This document shows positions 36,550-44,339 of a DNA stretch of 64,000 bases, in pieces. The stretch comes from Chitinimonas viridis. GTDB taxonomy: Bacteria; Pseudomonadota; Gammaproteobacteria; Burkholderiales; Chitinimonadaceae. The notes below the pieces were generated by a model that saw only the letters and a program-made list of their open reading frames with translations, did no database searches and was not told the origin of the DNA. How positions within the stretch are numbered: the stretch's first letter is position 1; each line of letters opens with the position of its first letter. The translations under genes were made by a program, and so were the position numbers. The stretch lies in the NCBI RefSeq assembly GCF_030409555.1, contig NZ_JAUFPU010000023.1, positions 27,708 to 91,707 of the forward strand. The letters are read 5' to 3'.

Positions 36550-37422
36550 ATGAAACGCATCGTGCTTTTCCTGCTGACCAACCTGGCGGTCATGCTGGTG
36601 CTGTCCATCAGCGCGCGTATCCTGGGCGTTGACCGCTTTCTCACGGCCAACGGCATGAACTTCGGCATGCTGCTGGGCTTTTCGGCCCTGATCGGCTTTG
36701 GTGGTGCCTTTATCTCGCTGCTGATGTCGAAAAGCATGGCCAAGTGGAGCACCGGCGCGCAGGTCATCAGCTCGCCCCGCAATGCCGATGAAGCCTGGCT
36801 GGTCGATACCGTGCGGCAGCTGAGCAGCCGCGCCGGCCTGCCCATGCCCGAAGTGGCCATCTACCAGGGCGCCCCCAATGCCTTCGCTACCGGCGCCAGC
36901 AAATCCAACTCGCTGGTGGCCGTCTCCACCGGGCTGCTGACCAGCATGCGCCGGCGTGAAGTGGAGGCCGTACTGGCCCATGAAGTGGCGCATATCGCCA
37001 ATGGCGATATGGTGACGCTGACCCTGATACAGGGCGTGGTCAATACCTTTGTGGTGTTCCTGTCACGGGTGGCCGGCTATCTGGTCGACAGCTTCCTGCG
37101 CAAGAGCGACGAGGAAAGCAGCGGCCCCGGCATAGGCTATTACATTGCCTCTTTCGTGTTCGAGATCCTGTTCGGCATCCTGGCCAGCATCATCGTCATG
37201 TACTTCTCGCGCCAGCGTGAATACCGCGCCGATGCCGGTGCCGCCCAGTTGCTGGGTAGCACGGCGCCCATGATAGATGCGCTGCAGGTGCTGGGGGGCC
37301 GCCAGCCAGGCGAGCTGCCCAAGACCATGGCTGCCTCGGGCATCAGCGGCGGCATGGCTGGCCTGTTCAGCAGCCACCCGCCCATAGAAACACGCATTGC
37401 TGCCTTGCAGGCTTTACGTTAA
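36550..37422 (+). CDS. htpX: Membrane zinc metalloprotease HtpX
   Basis: This 290-residue protein of peptidase family M48 has the layout of HtpX. Two N-terminal transmembrane segments ([17 protein letters not shown] and [20 protein letters not shown]) precede the zinc motif HEVAH in [20 protein letters not shown] (near residue 145). Two further hydrophobic segments follow, then the third ligand region [16 protein letters not shown]. HtpX takes part in quality control of inner-membrane proteins, overlapping with FtsH. GGGAGA precedes the ATG. The end [16 protein letters not shown] is typical. A hairpin follows at about 37431-37463, and terC begins 108 bp downstream. Confidence 0.96.
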   Translation: MKRIVLFLLTNLAVMLVLSISARILGVDRFLTANGMNFGMLLGFSALIGFGGAFISLLMSKSMAKWSTGAQVISSPRNADEAWLVDTVRQLSSRAGLPMPEVAIYQGAPNAFATGASKSNSLVAVSTGLLTSMRRREVEAVLAHEVAHIANGDMVTLTLIQGVVNTFVVFLSRVAGYLVDSFLRKSDEESSGPGIGYYIASFVFEILFGILASIIVMYFSRQREYRADAGAAQLLGSTAPMIDALQVLGGRQPGELPKTMAASGISGGMAGLFSSHPPIETRIAALQALR

Positions 37423-37430
37423 GCCGCCCG

Positions 37431-37463
37431 GTGCCGGGCTGGGGGATACCCCGCCCGGCGCCT
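37431..37463 (+). terminator. GC-rich hairpin after htpX (weak terminator candidate)
   Basis: GGTGCCGGGCTGGGG pairs with CCCCGCCCGGCGCC around a short loop, with one bulge and a G-U pair. It is followed only by TGCTTTCATT. It could terminate htpX transcription or act as a leader structure for terC. Confidence 0.45.
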
Positions 37464-37475
37464 GCTTTCATTGCC

Positions 37476-37497
37476 GCGTACCGCCATGGCGGTACGC
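37476..37497. promoter_or_regulatory. Perfect 22-bp palindrome upstream of terC, candidate operator
   Basis: The sequence GCGTACCGCCATGGCGGTACGC is a perfect dyad ending 33 bp before the terC ATG. The AT-rich segment TGATAATTT follows immediately and could contain the -10 element. A perfect dyad here suggests a dimeric repressor site or an RNA hairpin in the leader. Confidence 0.5.
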
Positions 37498-37530
37498 CTG
37501 ATAATTTACTGAACTGACTGGAAATCCACC

Positions 37531-38484
37531 ATGAACTATCCAATCTGGATGTGGGGCACCTTCGCGGCTGTCGTCATCATCCTGCTTGTCCTCGATCTAG
37601 GTGTCCTCAACAAGAAGGACCACGAAATCTCCGTCAAGGAGAGCCTCAAGCTCTCCGCCTTCTATATCAGCGCGGGCCTGCTGTTTGGCGGCTTTGTCTG
37701 GTACCAGCTGGGCGCGCAGGCCGGTATGGACTATCTCACCGGCTTCCTGGTGGAGAAGAGCCTGTCCATGGACAACGTCTTCGTCATCTCGCTGATCTTC
37801 ACCTACTTCGCCATCCCCCGCGTCTATCAGCATAGGGTGCTGTTCTGGGGCATCCTCGGCGCCATCGTCATGCGTGGTGTGATGATAGGCCTGGGCGCCG
37901 CCCTGATACATGAATTCACCTGGGTGCTCTATCTCTTCGGTGCCTTCCTGGTGTTCACCGGCATCAAGATGCTGCTGGCCAAGGACGATGCCACCGATGT
38001 TGCCAGCAATCCGCTGATCAACTGGCTGAAGGGCCACTTCCGCTTTACCGAGAAAATCCAGGGCAACCATTTCTTCGTCAAAGCGGCCGACCCCAAGAAC
38101 CCAGCCATGCAGGTCTGGTGGGCAACCCCCCTGTTCCTGGCGCTGATCATGGTCGAAGTGACCGATCTGGTGTTCGCCGTGGATAGCGTCCCGGCCATCT
38201 TTGCCATTACCACCGACAGCTTCATCGTATTCACCTCGAACATCTTCGCCATCCTGGGCCTGCGTGCACTGTACTTTGCCCTGGCCGCCATGGTGCACCG
38301 CTTCCATTACCTGAAGTACGCACTGTCCATCGTGCTGGTCTTCATCGGCGTCAAGATCTTCCTGGTCAATCTGGGCATCAAGATTCCTTCGCCTATCTCG
38401 CTAGGCGTGACCTTTGGCCTGCTGCTGGCTGGCGTGCTCTACTCGCTGTGGAAGACCCGCGGCGAGCCGATACCCGAGCAATAA
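37531..38484 (+). CDS. TerC-family integral membrane protein (Alx-like)
   Basis: This 317-residue protein with about nine hydrophobic segments has TerC motifs: FLVEKSLSMDNVFVISLIFTYF near residue 75, and EVTDLVFAVDSVPAIFAITTDSF near residue 210, with conserved acidic residues in membrane helices. Alx/TerC relatives export manganese or act in metal homeostasis and insertion of secreted metal enzymes; tellurite resistance is the historic name. The GGAA upstream of ATG 37531 is a weak ribosome binding site. No obvious yybP-ykoY manganese riboswitch could be matched in the leader, but a perfect palindrome sits there. The terminator at 38515-38550 closes the unit. Confidence 0.92.
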   Translation: MNYPIWMWGTFAAVVIILLVLDLGVLNKKDHEISVKESLKLSAFYISAGLLFGGFVWYQLGAQAGMDYLTGFLVEKSLSMDNVFVISLIFTYFAIPRVYQHRVLFWGILGAIVMRGVMIGLGAALIHEFTWVLYLFGAFLVFTGIKMLLAKDDATDVASNPLINWLKGHFRFTEKIQGNHFFVKAADPKNPAMQVWWATPLFLALIMVEVTDLVFAVDSVPAIFAITTDSFIVFTSNIFAILGLRALYFALAAMVHRFHYLKYALSIVLVFIGVKIFLVNLGIKIPSPISLGVTFGLLLAGVLYSLWKTRGEPIPEQ

Positions 38485-38514
38485 GAGCCGCTAAGCATCG
38501 CCCTGCGCATGCAA

Positions 38515-38550
38515 GAAAAAACCCCTGCCAGCATAGGCAGGGGTTTTTTC
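38515..38550. terminator. Bidirectional terminator between terC and the YgjP-like gene
   Basis: AAAAAACCCCTGCC/GGCAGGGGTTTTTTC is a perfect stem of 14 bp around AGCATA with A and T runs on both sides. It serves the converging genes. Confidence 0.93.
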
Positions 38551-38562
38551 TGAGTGCGCACA

Positions 38563-39060
38563 TCACCATGCCTGGCCCTCGCGCCAAGTCAGGTAAAGCC
38601 GCAGATCGAATTCCAGCTGGTGGTAGTTGGGCAGCATGTGCTCGCACAGCTGGTAGAAGCCCTTGTTATGGTCGTGCTCCTTCAGATGGGCCAGCTCATG
38701 CACGACGATCATGTGCAGAAACTCGGCTGGCGCCGTCTTGAACAGACTGGCCACCCTTATTTCCTTCTTGGCCTTGAGCTTGCCACCTTGCACCCGCGAA
38801 ATGGCGGTATGCAGGCCCAGGGCGTGATGCACCACATCGAGCTTGCTGTCGAACGCCACCTTGTCGATAGCCGGCGCATTGCGCAGGTGTTCCTGCTTCA
38901 GCTCACAGACATAGCGGTACAGCGCCTTGTCGGTCTGTACGGTATTGCTCACCGGATACTTGGTCTGCAGGTGCGCACCTAGCCGATCTTCGGCTATCAG
39001 TTGCTGCACCTGTGCCTGCAGGCCCGGTGAATAGGCGGAAAGGTATTTGAGTTGGATCAT
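38563..39060 (-). CDS. YgjP-like M48-type metallopeptidase (DUF45)
   Basis: The ATG at 39058-39060 (MIQLKYLSAYSPGLQ) gives 165 residues; a longer reading to 39147 includes an A/T-rich low-complexity stretch. The zinc motif HELAH lies in MIVVHELAHLKEHDHNKGFYQLCEHMLPNYHQLEFDLRLYL, with the second helix Asn/His pattern typical of YgjP. These small metallopeptidases are soluble; E. coli YgjP has been reported to act on UTP in vitro, but the physiological role is uncertain. No good ribosome binding site is visible. It converges with terC. Confidence 0.85.
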   Translation of the reverse strand: MIQLKYLSAYSPGLQAQVQQLIAEDRLGAHLQTKYPVSNTVQTDKALYRYVCELKQEHLRNAPAIDKVAFDSKLDVVHHALGLHTAISRVQGGKLKAKKEIRVASLFKTAPAEFLHMIVVHELAHLKEHDHNKGFYQLCEHMLPNYHQLEFDLRLYLTWREGQAW

Positions 39061-39125
39061 GAGGCCGGGGTTGTACCAAGTTTTCCCTGAAAAGGAAAGA
39101 AAACCCGGCTTTTCAAATACTTGCC

Positions 39126-39178
39126 AAAGAAAAACAGGGTATTGCAAGGCAGCTCCCGCTGCCCGGCAATACCCTGTT
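39126..39178 (-). terminator. Terminator of clpV
   Basis: AACAGGGTATTGC (39133-39145) pairs with GCAATACCCTGTT (39166-39178), with an inner GGCAG/CTGCC stem. On the minus strand TTTTTCTTTGG follows. The 85 bp between it and the clpV stop contain two more small GC hairpins. Confidence 0.85.
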
Positions 39179-39263
39179 GCATCGATGTTGCTGCTTGGCG
39201 CCCTGCAACACCGTGCCTTGGCCAGGCACGGGCGCTTTGAGCGCCCCCACCCACCCGACAGGC

Positions 39264-41930
39264 TTATTCCGCTACAGCTTCATGCTGCAGGCCAAAGGTA
39301 AAGTCGCCATTGTCCACGCCCAGTTGCACGGCCTGCAGGGCTGGCAGCTTGCCCAGCTGCTGCAGTATCTCCTGGCTGATGCGTGGCAGCACCGAGCGGG
39401 CCAGGATGGCGTCGATCATGCGGCCACCCGACTCCACTTCGCGGCAGCGGTCGGCAACCTGCTGCACCACCGTCTCGTCGTAGTCGAGGCGTATGCCATG
39501 GTTGTCCAGCAGGCGACGGGCAATGCGATCCAGCCGCATGCCGATCAGGTCCAGGATGACGCGATCGGACAGCGGGTAGTAGGGCACCACCGACATGCGG
39601 CCCACCAGCGCAGCCGGGAAGGTTTGCAGCAGCGCCGGGCGCAATGCCTGCGACAGTGCCTCGGCATCCGGCAACAGCTCCGGGTCCTGGCACAGCTGCA
39701 TGCTCAGATCACTACCCACATTGGAGGTCAGCAGGATCACCGTATTGCGGAAATCGATATAGCGCCCTTCGCCATCTTCCATCCAGCCCTTGTCGAATAC
39801 CTGAAAGAAGATCTCGTGCACATCGGGGTGGGCCTTCTCGATCTCGTCCAGCAGCACCACGCTATAGGGGCGACGGCGCACGGCTTCGGTCAGTACACCA
39901 CCTTCGCCATAACCCACGTAGCCGGGAGGGGCGCCCTTCAGCGTGGACACCGTATGGGCTTCCTGGAATTCGCTCATATTGATGGAAATCAGGTTCTGCT
40001 CGCCACCGTACAGGGTTTCGGCCAGCGCCAGGGCGGTCTCTGTCTTGCCGACGCCAGACGGGCCAACCAGCATGAATACGCCTATGGGCTTGGAGGGATC
40101 ATCCAACCGTGCGCGCGATACCTGGATACGGCGTGCAATGGTTTCCAACGCATGGGTCTGGCCCACCACGCGACGCTCCAGCGTCTGTGCCAGTCGCAGC
40201 ACGGCGTCGACTTCGTCGCGCACCATGCGGCCTACCGGAATACCGGTCCAGTCGGCCACCACGGCCGCCACAGCCTGCTCATCCACGCAGGGCAGTATCA
40301 GGGGGGCTTCGCCCTGCAATTCAGCCAGCTCATCCTGCAGCTTGGCCAGCTCGGCCAGCTTGTCCTTGCGGCTGGATTCATCCAGCGCCTCACCCTGGCG
40401 CAGTGCCTCACGCAAGGCCAGCACCTGCTGTGCCAGGCCACGCTCCACTTCCCAGCGTGCAGTCAGTACGGCGTGCTCGTCTTCCAGCACGCGCAATTGC
40501 TCGGCCAGTGTGGCCAGGCGTCCCTCGCGATCCAGCCCGATGGCCGACTCGCGCTGCAGTATGGCCTGCTCGGTTTCCAGCGCCTGGCGCTGGCGCAGGC
40601 AGTCTTCCACCGCAGCCGGGGTGGCATGCTGGCTGACGGCAACGCGTGCGCAGGCAGTGTCGAGCAGGCTGACCGATTTGTCCGGCAGCTGGCGAGCGGG
40701 AATATAGCGGTGCGACAGGCGCACGGCGGCCTCGACGGCCTCGTCCAGCACCTGCACCTGGTGGTGCGATTCCAGTTGGCCGACCACGCCACGCATCATC
40801 ACCAAGGCCGCGTCTTCGTCGGGCTCGTTGACCTGCACTACCTGGAAGCGGCGTGTCAGGGCCGGGTCTTTCTCGATATGGCGCTTGTACTCGCTCCAGG
40901 TGGTGGCGGCAACCGTACGCAGCTCGCCCCGAGCCAGTGCGGGCTTGAGCAGGTTGGCGGCGTCGCCGGTACCGGCAGCGCCACCGGCACCGATCAGGGT
41001 GTGGGCTTCATCGATGAACAGGATAATGGGGCGCGGCGAGCTGCGGACTTCCTCTATCACCTGCTTGAGGCGATTCTCGAACTCGCCCTTCATGCTGGCG
41101 CCGGCCTGCATCATGCCGATATCCAGCGACAGCAGGCTCACATCCTGCAAGGACGGCGGCACATCACCCTGGGCGATACGCAGGGCCAGGCCTTCCACCA
41201 CGGCGGTCTTGCCCACCCCAGCCTCGCCGGTCAGCAGCGGGTTGTTCTGGCGGCGGCGCATCAGGATATCGACCATCTGGCGGATTTCGGCGTCGCGCCC
41301 ATGTACGGGGTCCAGCTCGCCATTGCGTGCGCGCTCGGTCATATCGACGGCGAACCGGCGCAATGCCTCCTGCTTGCCCATGGCTGCCGGCGCAATGGCA
41401 CCGCTGGCTTCGCCCGGCGCCGCCACCGAGATGCCATCGGCGCTCTGCTCGGCATGCTCGGGGGAGCTCTTCACGATCTGCGGCAGGGCATCGGCCAGCT
41501 TGTCGTCACCGATGCGACGGAACTCACCGCACAGGTTGAACAAACGGTCACGCAAGGCGGGCGTACGCAACACCGCCAGCAGCAGGGTGCCGCCACGGAC
41601 ACGGCTCTCGCGGTATTTGAGGGTGGCATAGACCCAGGCGCGTTCGGTCACCAGTTCCAGATCGCTGGACAGATCCACCGCCGTGCCCGGGCAGGGCAGA
41701 CGATCAAGCGCAGCGGTCAGGTCCGCCGCCAGGCGCGAGGCATCGAGCCCGAAATGGCGGGCGATATGATGAAGGTCGCCATCCTGCGCCAGCAGCAGCT
41801 GGTTCAGCCAGTGCAGCAGACCAACTTCGCCATGGCCGCGCAGCTTGGCCAGGACGGTGGCGCCTTCCAGGGCCTTGTATAAAGTGGAATCGAGTTTGCC
41901 GAAGAGGGCGGCGCGACTGATTTCGGACAT
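39264..41930 (-). CDS. clpV: T6SS ATPase ClpV (TssH)
   Basis: This 888-residue AAA+ unfoldase of the Hsp100 type is specific to type VI secretion. It has an N-terminal domain (about 1-160) that in ClpV recognises the N-terminus of VipB/TssC. AAA1 has Walker A GEAGVGKTAVVEGLA and Walker B LFIDEAHTLIG (with GAGGAAGTGDAANLLKPAL). The middle coiled coil is short, and AAA2 has GPSGVGKTETALALAE, VVLLDEIEKAHPDV and the C-terminal D2 region. ClpV disassembles contracted TssB-TssC sheaths for reuse. CAGGTAG precedes the ATG. It is the last gene of the minus-strand T6SS genes here, terminated at 39126-39178. Confidence 0.97.
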   Translation of the reverse strand: MSEISRAALFGKLDSTLYKALEGATVLAKLRGHGEVGLLHWLNQLLLAQDGDLHHIARHFGLDASRLAADLTAALDRLPCPGTAVDLSSDLELVTERAWVYATLKYRESRVRGGTLLLAVLRTPALRDRLFNLCGEFRRIGDDKLADALPQIVKSSPEHAEQSADGISVAAPGEASGAIAPAAMGKQEALRRFAVDMTERARNGELDPVHGRDAEIRQMVDILMRRRQNNPLLTGEAGVGKTAVVEGLALRIAQGDVPPSLQDVSLLSLDIGMMQAGASMKGEFENRLKQVIEEVRSSPRPIILFIDEAHTLIGAGGAAGTGDAANLLKPALARGELRTVAATTWSEYKRHIEKDPALTRRFQVVQVNEPDEDAALVMMRGVVGQLESHHQVQVLDEAVEAAVRLSHRYIPARQLPDKSVSLLDTACARVAVSQHATPAAVEDCLRQRQALETEQAILQRESAIGLDREGRLATLAEQLRVLEDEHAVLTARWEVERGLAQQVLALREALRQGEALDESSRKDKLAELAKLQDELAELQGEAPLILPCVDEQAVAAVVADWTGIPVGRMVRDEVDAVLRLAQTLERRVVGQTHALETIARRIQVSRARLDDPSKPIGVFMLVGPSGVGKTETALALAETLYGGEQNLISINMSEFQEAHTVSTLKGAPPGYVGYGEGGVLTEAVRRRPYSVVLLDEIEKAHPDVHEIFFQVFDKGWMEDGEGRYIDFRNTVILLTSNVGSDLSMQLCQDPELLPDAEALSQALRPALLQTFPAALVGRMSVVPYYPLSDRVILDLIGMRLDRIARRLLDNHGIRLDYDETVVQQVADRCREVESGGRMIDAILARSVLPRISQEILQQLGKLPALQAVQLGVDNGDFTFGLQHEAVAE

Positions 41931-42087
41931 GATCTACCTGCCGTGATTAATGTAGGAATGAATATGAAGCAGACGTAGCGCCAGGCACAAACTGTGTGAC
42001 CAATTGCGAACGGCTGCGGGAAATGACAAATGGAAAGCGTAGAATAGGCAGCGTAATCCTTCGACTACCGTGACTAGACGTAACGCC

Positions 42088-43350
42088 ATGCTGAAACTGA
42101 CCTTGCTGACCCCGCCTGGTGCCGATGCCTACTTCGACGAAGATGGCGGTACTGTCGGCCGTGCCCCTGCCAACCACCTGGTACTGAGTGGCGATAGCAA
42201 TATCTCCCAGGTGCATCTGGCCATCGAGAAACTGCAGGACAACTGGGTGCTGAAAGACCTGGGCGACCTGCTGCCGGTATTTCACAACGGCAAACCCTTG
42301 GGCTACGGCAGCCGAGCCAACCTGAGCCATGGCGACAGCGTGCGCATCAGCGGCATGGAGCTGGCGGTTGACCTGCATGCCAGCCGCCCCGCTGCAGCCA
42401 CCGTGCCGGCTGTCGCCCTGGCGCCGGTTGCCGCCGCCGTGGCGCCCATCGTGGTGGCCAGCGCTGCCAGCACCACCGTGGATCCGTTCGATTTCGGCAC
42501 GCTGCAGCCCGCTGCTCCGGCTGTGAACAAGCCCATGGTCGAACCAGCAGCCGTACCATCCACCCCGCCCAACAGCCCAGCAGCCACCGCGGGCAGTAGC
42601 GTCGATCCGTTCGATTTTGGCGATCTGCATGCCAGCAAGCCCGCCGCCAGCCCGCCGCCCGCGCCCGTGCCGGCTTACGTCGCGCCGACCGCTGCAGCAC
42701 CGGCCAGCAAGCCCAGCAGCATCGATCCATTCGACTTCGGCGATCTGACCCCGCCCAGCCAGCGCATCAACCAGCCCGCCCCACCCCCCAGCCACAGCTA
42801 CACTGGCCTGGATGGGCTGAACACCAATACCACGCCGGTAAGCGCACCCAATACGGCTGCGCTGAATGACCGGGGCGGCAGCTTGGGCAGCATGCTCGGC
42901 GTGGGTACGCCGGCCTCTTCGCTCACCCCGGTGGCCAGCACGGCTGACAGTCTGGATCTGCTGTTCGGCCTGCAAGCCGGCAGCAGCGCCGACCCATTGG
43001 CGCCGGGAGGTATCTTTGATCGCTACAATCAGCCCAGCGATGCCTTCCTCGACCTGGGCACCCCCACCGCGCCCAGTGTGACCCAGGCAGACCATACGCC
43101 CGGCATACACAGCAGCGTGCGGCTGCATGGCAGTGCGGCCAGCCCGACCATACCCATGGACGACACCATCTCCTTGCCCGCGCCCATCGTGCCGGATGCC
43201 TTGCCCATCGAGCCGGCTGCCAGTTTGGCAGAACCGGAAAAGACCGTGGAGGCCAGCCCGCCGGTTGCGCCCGCTACCCCACCAGCGGCGCCCGCCGCCG
43301 CGCCCGCCGCTGACTCCCTGGATGCGCTGTTCGGGTTGGACAAGCCCTGA
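42088..43350 (+). CDS. T6SS-associated FHA-domain protein with disordered tail and repeated motifs
   Basis: The ATG at 42088 gives 420 residues; a GTG at 42070 would add six. The N-terminal FHA domain (about 1-95) keeps the phosphothreonine-binding residues: GRAPANHLVL with Gly-Arg at 24-25, and S40-x-x-H43 in SNISQVHLAI. The rest is Ala/Pro/Ser-rich and probably disordered. It has three DPFDFG motifs at residues 132-137, 173-178 and 213-218, spaced 41 and 40 residues apart, and two DSLDxLFGL motifs at about 287-295 and 409-417. Fha proteins relay phosphorylation-dependent activation of T6SS in Pseudomonas. It is transcribed opposite to all neighbours. Confidence 0.85.
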   Translation: MLKLTLLTPPGADAYFDEDGGTVGRAPANHLVLSGDSNISQVHLAIEKLQDNWVLKDLGDLLPVFHNGKPLGYGSRANLSHGDSVRISGMELAVDLHASRPAAATVPAVALAPVAAAVAPIVVASAASTTVDPFDFGTLQPAAPAVNKPMVEPAAVPSTPPNSPAATAGSSVDPFDFGDLHASKPAASPPPAPVPAYVAPTAAAPASKPSSIDPFDFGDLTPPSQRINQPAPPPSHSYTGLDGLNTNTTPVSAPNTAALNDRGGSLGSMLGVGTPASSLTPVASTADSLDLLFGLQAGSSADPLAPGGIFDRYNQPSDAFLDLGTPTAPSVTQADHTPGIHSSVRLHGSAASPTIPMDDTISLPAPIVPDALPIEPAASLAEPEKTVEASPPVAPATPPAAPAAAPAADSLDALFGLDKP

Positions 43351-43353
43351 TGC

Positions 43354-43393
43354 AAGGATAGGCGTCAGGCTGTGCATGGCTGACGCCATCCTT
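43354..43393. terminator. Hairpin between the converging FHA and tssG genes, overlapping the tssG 3' end
   Basis: AAGGAT-A-GGCGTCAG (43354-43368) pairs with CTGACGCCATCCTT (43380-43393), with one bulged base. It begins only 3 nt after the FHA stop and runs into tssG coding sequence, whose stop lies at 43365. There is no T tract, so it may act by RNA structure rather than as a strong terminator. Confidence 0.5.
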
Positions 43394-44339
43394 CTGCCGG
43401 CTGGTCGGCCAAGGGCCGGCCCAGCCAGACATCGCGCCCCAGTTGCACCTTACCGGTCAATCTAGGCGCCGGGACGGTGGCCGGGTCCACCAGCAGCCGC
43501 AGCTGCCATTGCAGGCTCAGGCCAACGTAGTTGGCAATCCAGTCATGCAGGCGTTTGAGCGCCGCGCTACCGGGCAGGAAGCGGACATACTCGGCATAGG
43601 GCATGGGCCCCAGGGTGATAGTGAAGCAGGATTGCCTATCTGGCACCCGGCTGCCCAGCACCACACCTTGGCCCAGCCCCCCTGCCCTGCCCAGTTGGCT
43701 GCGCTGCGAGACCGGCAGCGTCAGCCAGTGCCGGGTGAAGGGCAGGATGTTGACGGGCACCTGAAAATAATCAGCCAGGATGCGCGACAGGCTGTCGGCA
43801 TCCCGATTGCTGCGCGACAGCAAGCCGGCAAAATGCAGCTTGGCCTCGTCAGCCACCGAATCACGCTGGCGCAGACTATCCGCACCGTAGCCACACAGCG
43901 CCCCCAGGTAATCGGCATAGCTGTCCTGCGCCGGCCTGTCGTATGCCACCGCAGGCTCTGCCTCGGCCCAGGCACGATAGAACAGCCCCAGCATGCGGTG
44001 ATGGAAGATATCGGCGAAATTGGCCCAAGTCGGATCACGGTGGTTATGCAGCCTATCCCAGACGTACTCGGTCATATGCAGGGGCAAGGCACCGTTGGGG
44101 CCGAACAGGCCCAGCGAGCGCACCTTGACCTGTGGCACCGCGCCGTCGGCATCCACGCTGTCCAGCTCGACAGGGGCAAACCCCAGTGAGGGCGCCTGCC
44201 CCAGGCGTACGCCATCTTCCTGCGGCCGCGTGGAGGTGCCCTGCCGGGGCCGCTGTACCTGTTCTGCGTCTATCTTGCGCAGCAATTCGAACAAGCGCAC
44301 GCCCTGGGGGCGTTCCGCCACCTTGCGCCAATAACTCAT
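43365..44339 (-). CDS. tssG: T6SS baseplate subunit TssG (ImpH/VasB)
   Basis: This 324-residue protein belongs to the TssG family, with the typical opening WRKVAERPQGVRLFELLRKID, then VRSLGLFGPNGALPLHMTEYV, LLGRSNRDADSLSRILADYFQVPV-like sequence near residue 195, and PMPYAEYVRFLPGSAALKRLHDWI. TssG forms baseplate wedges with TssE, TssF and TssK that anchor the VgrG spike. Its ATG overlaps the tssF stop by 4 nt (ATGA), indicating translational coupling. It is the last gene of the minus-strand run from tssJ to tssG. Confidence 0.95.
   Translation of the reverse strand: MSYWRKVAERPQGVRLFELLRKIDAEQVQRPRQGTSTRPQEDGVRLGQAPSLGFAPVELDSVDADGAVPQVKVRSLGLFGPNGALPLHMTEYVWDRLHNHRDPTWANFADIFHHRMLGLFYRAWAEAEPAVAYDRPAQDSYADYLGALCGYGADSLRQRDSVADEAKLHFAGLLSRSNRDADSLSRILADYFQVPVNILPFTRHWLTLPVSQRSQLGRAGGLGQGVVLGSRVPDRQSCFTITLGPMPYAEYVRFLPGSAALKRLHDWIANYVGLSLQWQLRLLVDPATVPAPRLTGKVQLGRDVWLGRPLADQPAEGWRQPCTA

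Noticed and set aside
37423..37530. Possible yybP-ykoY manganese riboswitch upstream of terC.
   Set aside because: The leader is only 108 bp and the conserved internal-loop motifs could not be matched; only a GC hairpin and a palindrome are evident.
39177..41882. A 901-codon plus-strand open frame opposite clpV.
   Set aside because: It is the antisense shadow of clpV in a GC-rich genome. The product is His/Gln-rich without a recognisable domain, and clpV is unambiguous.
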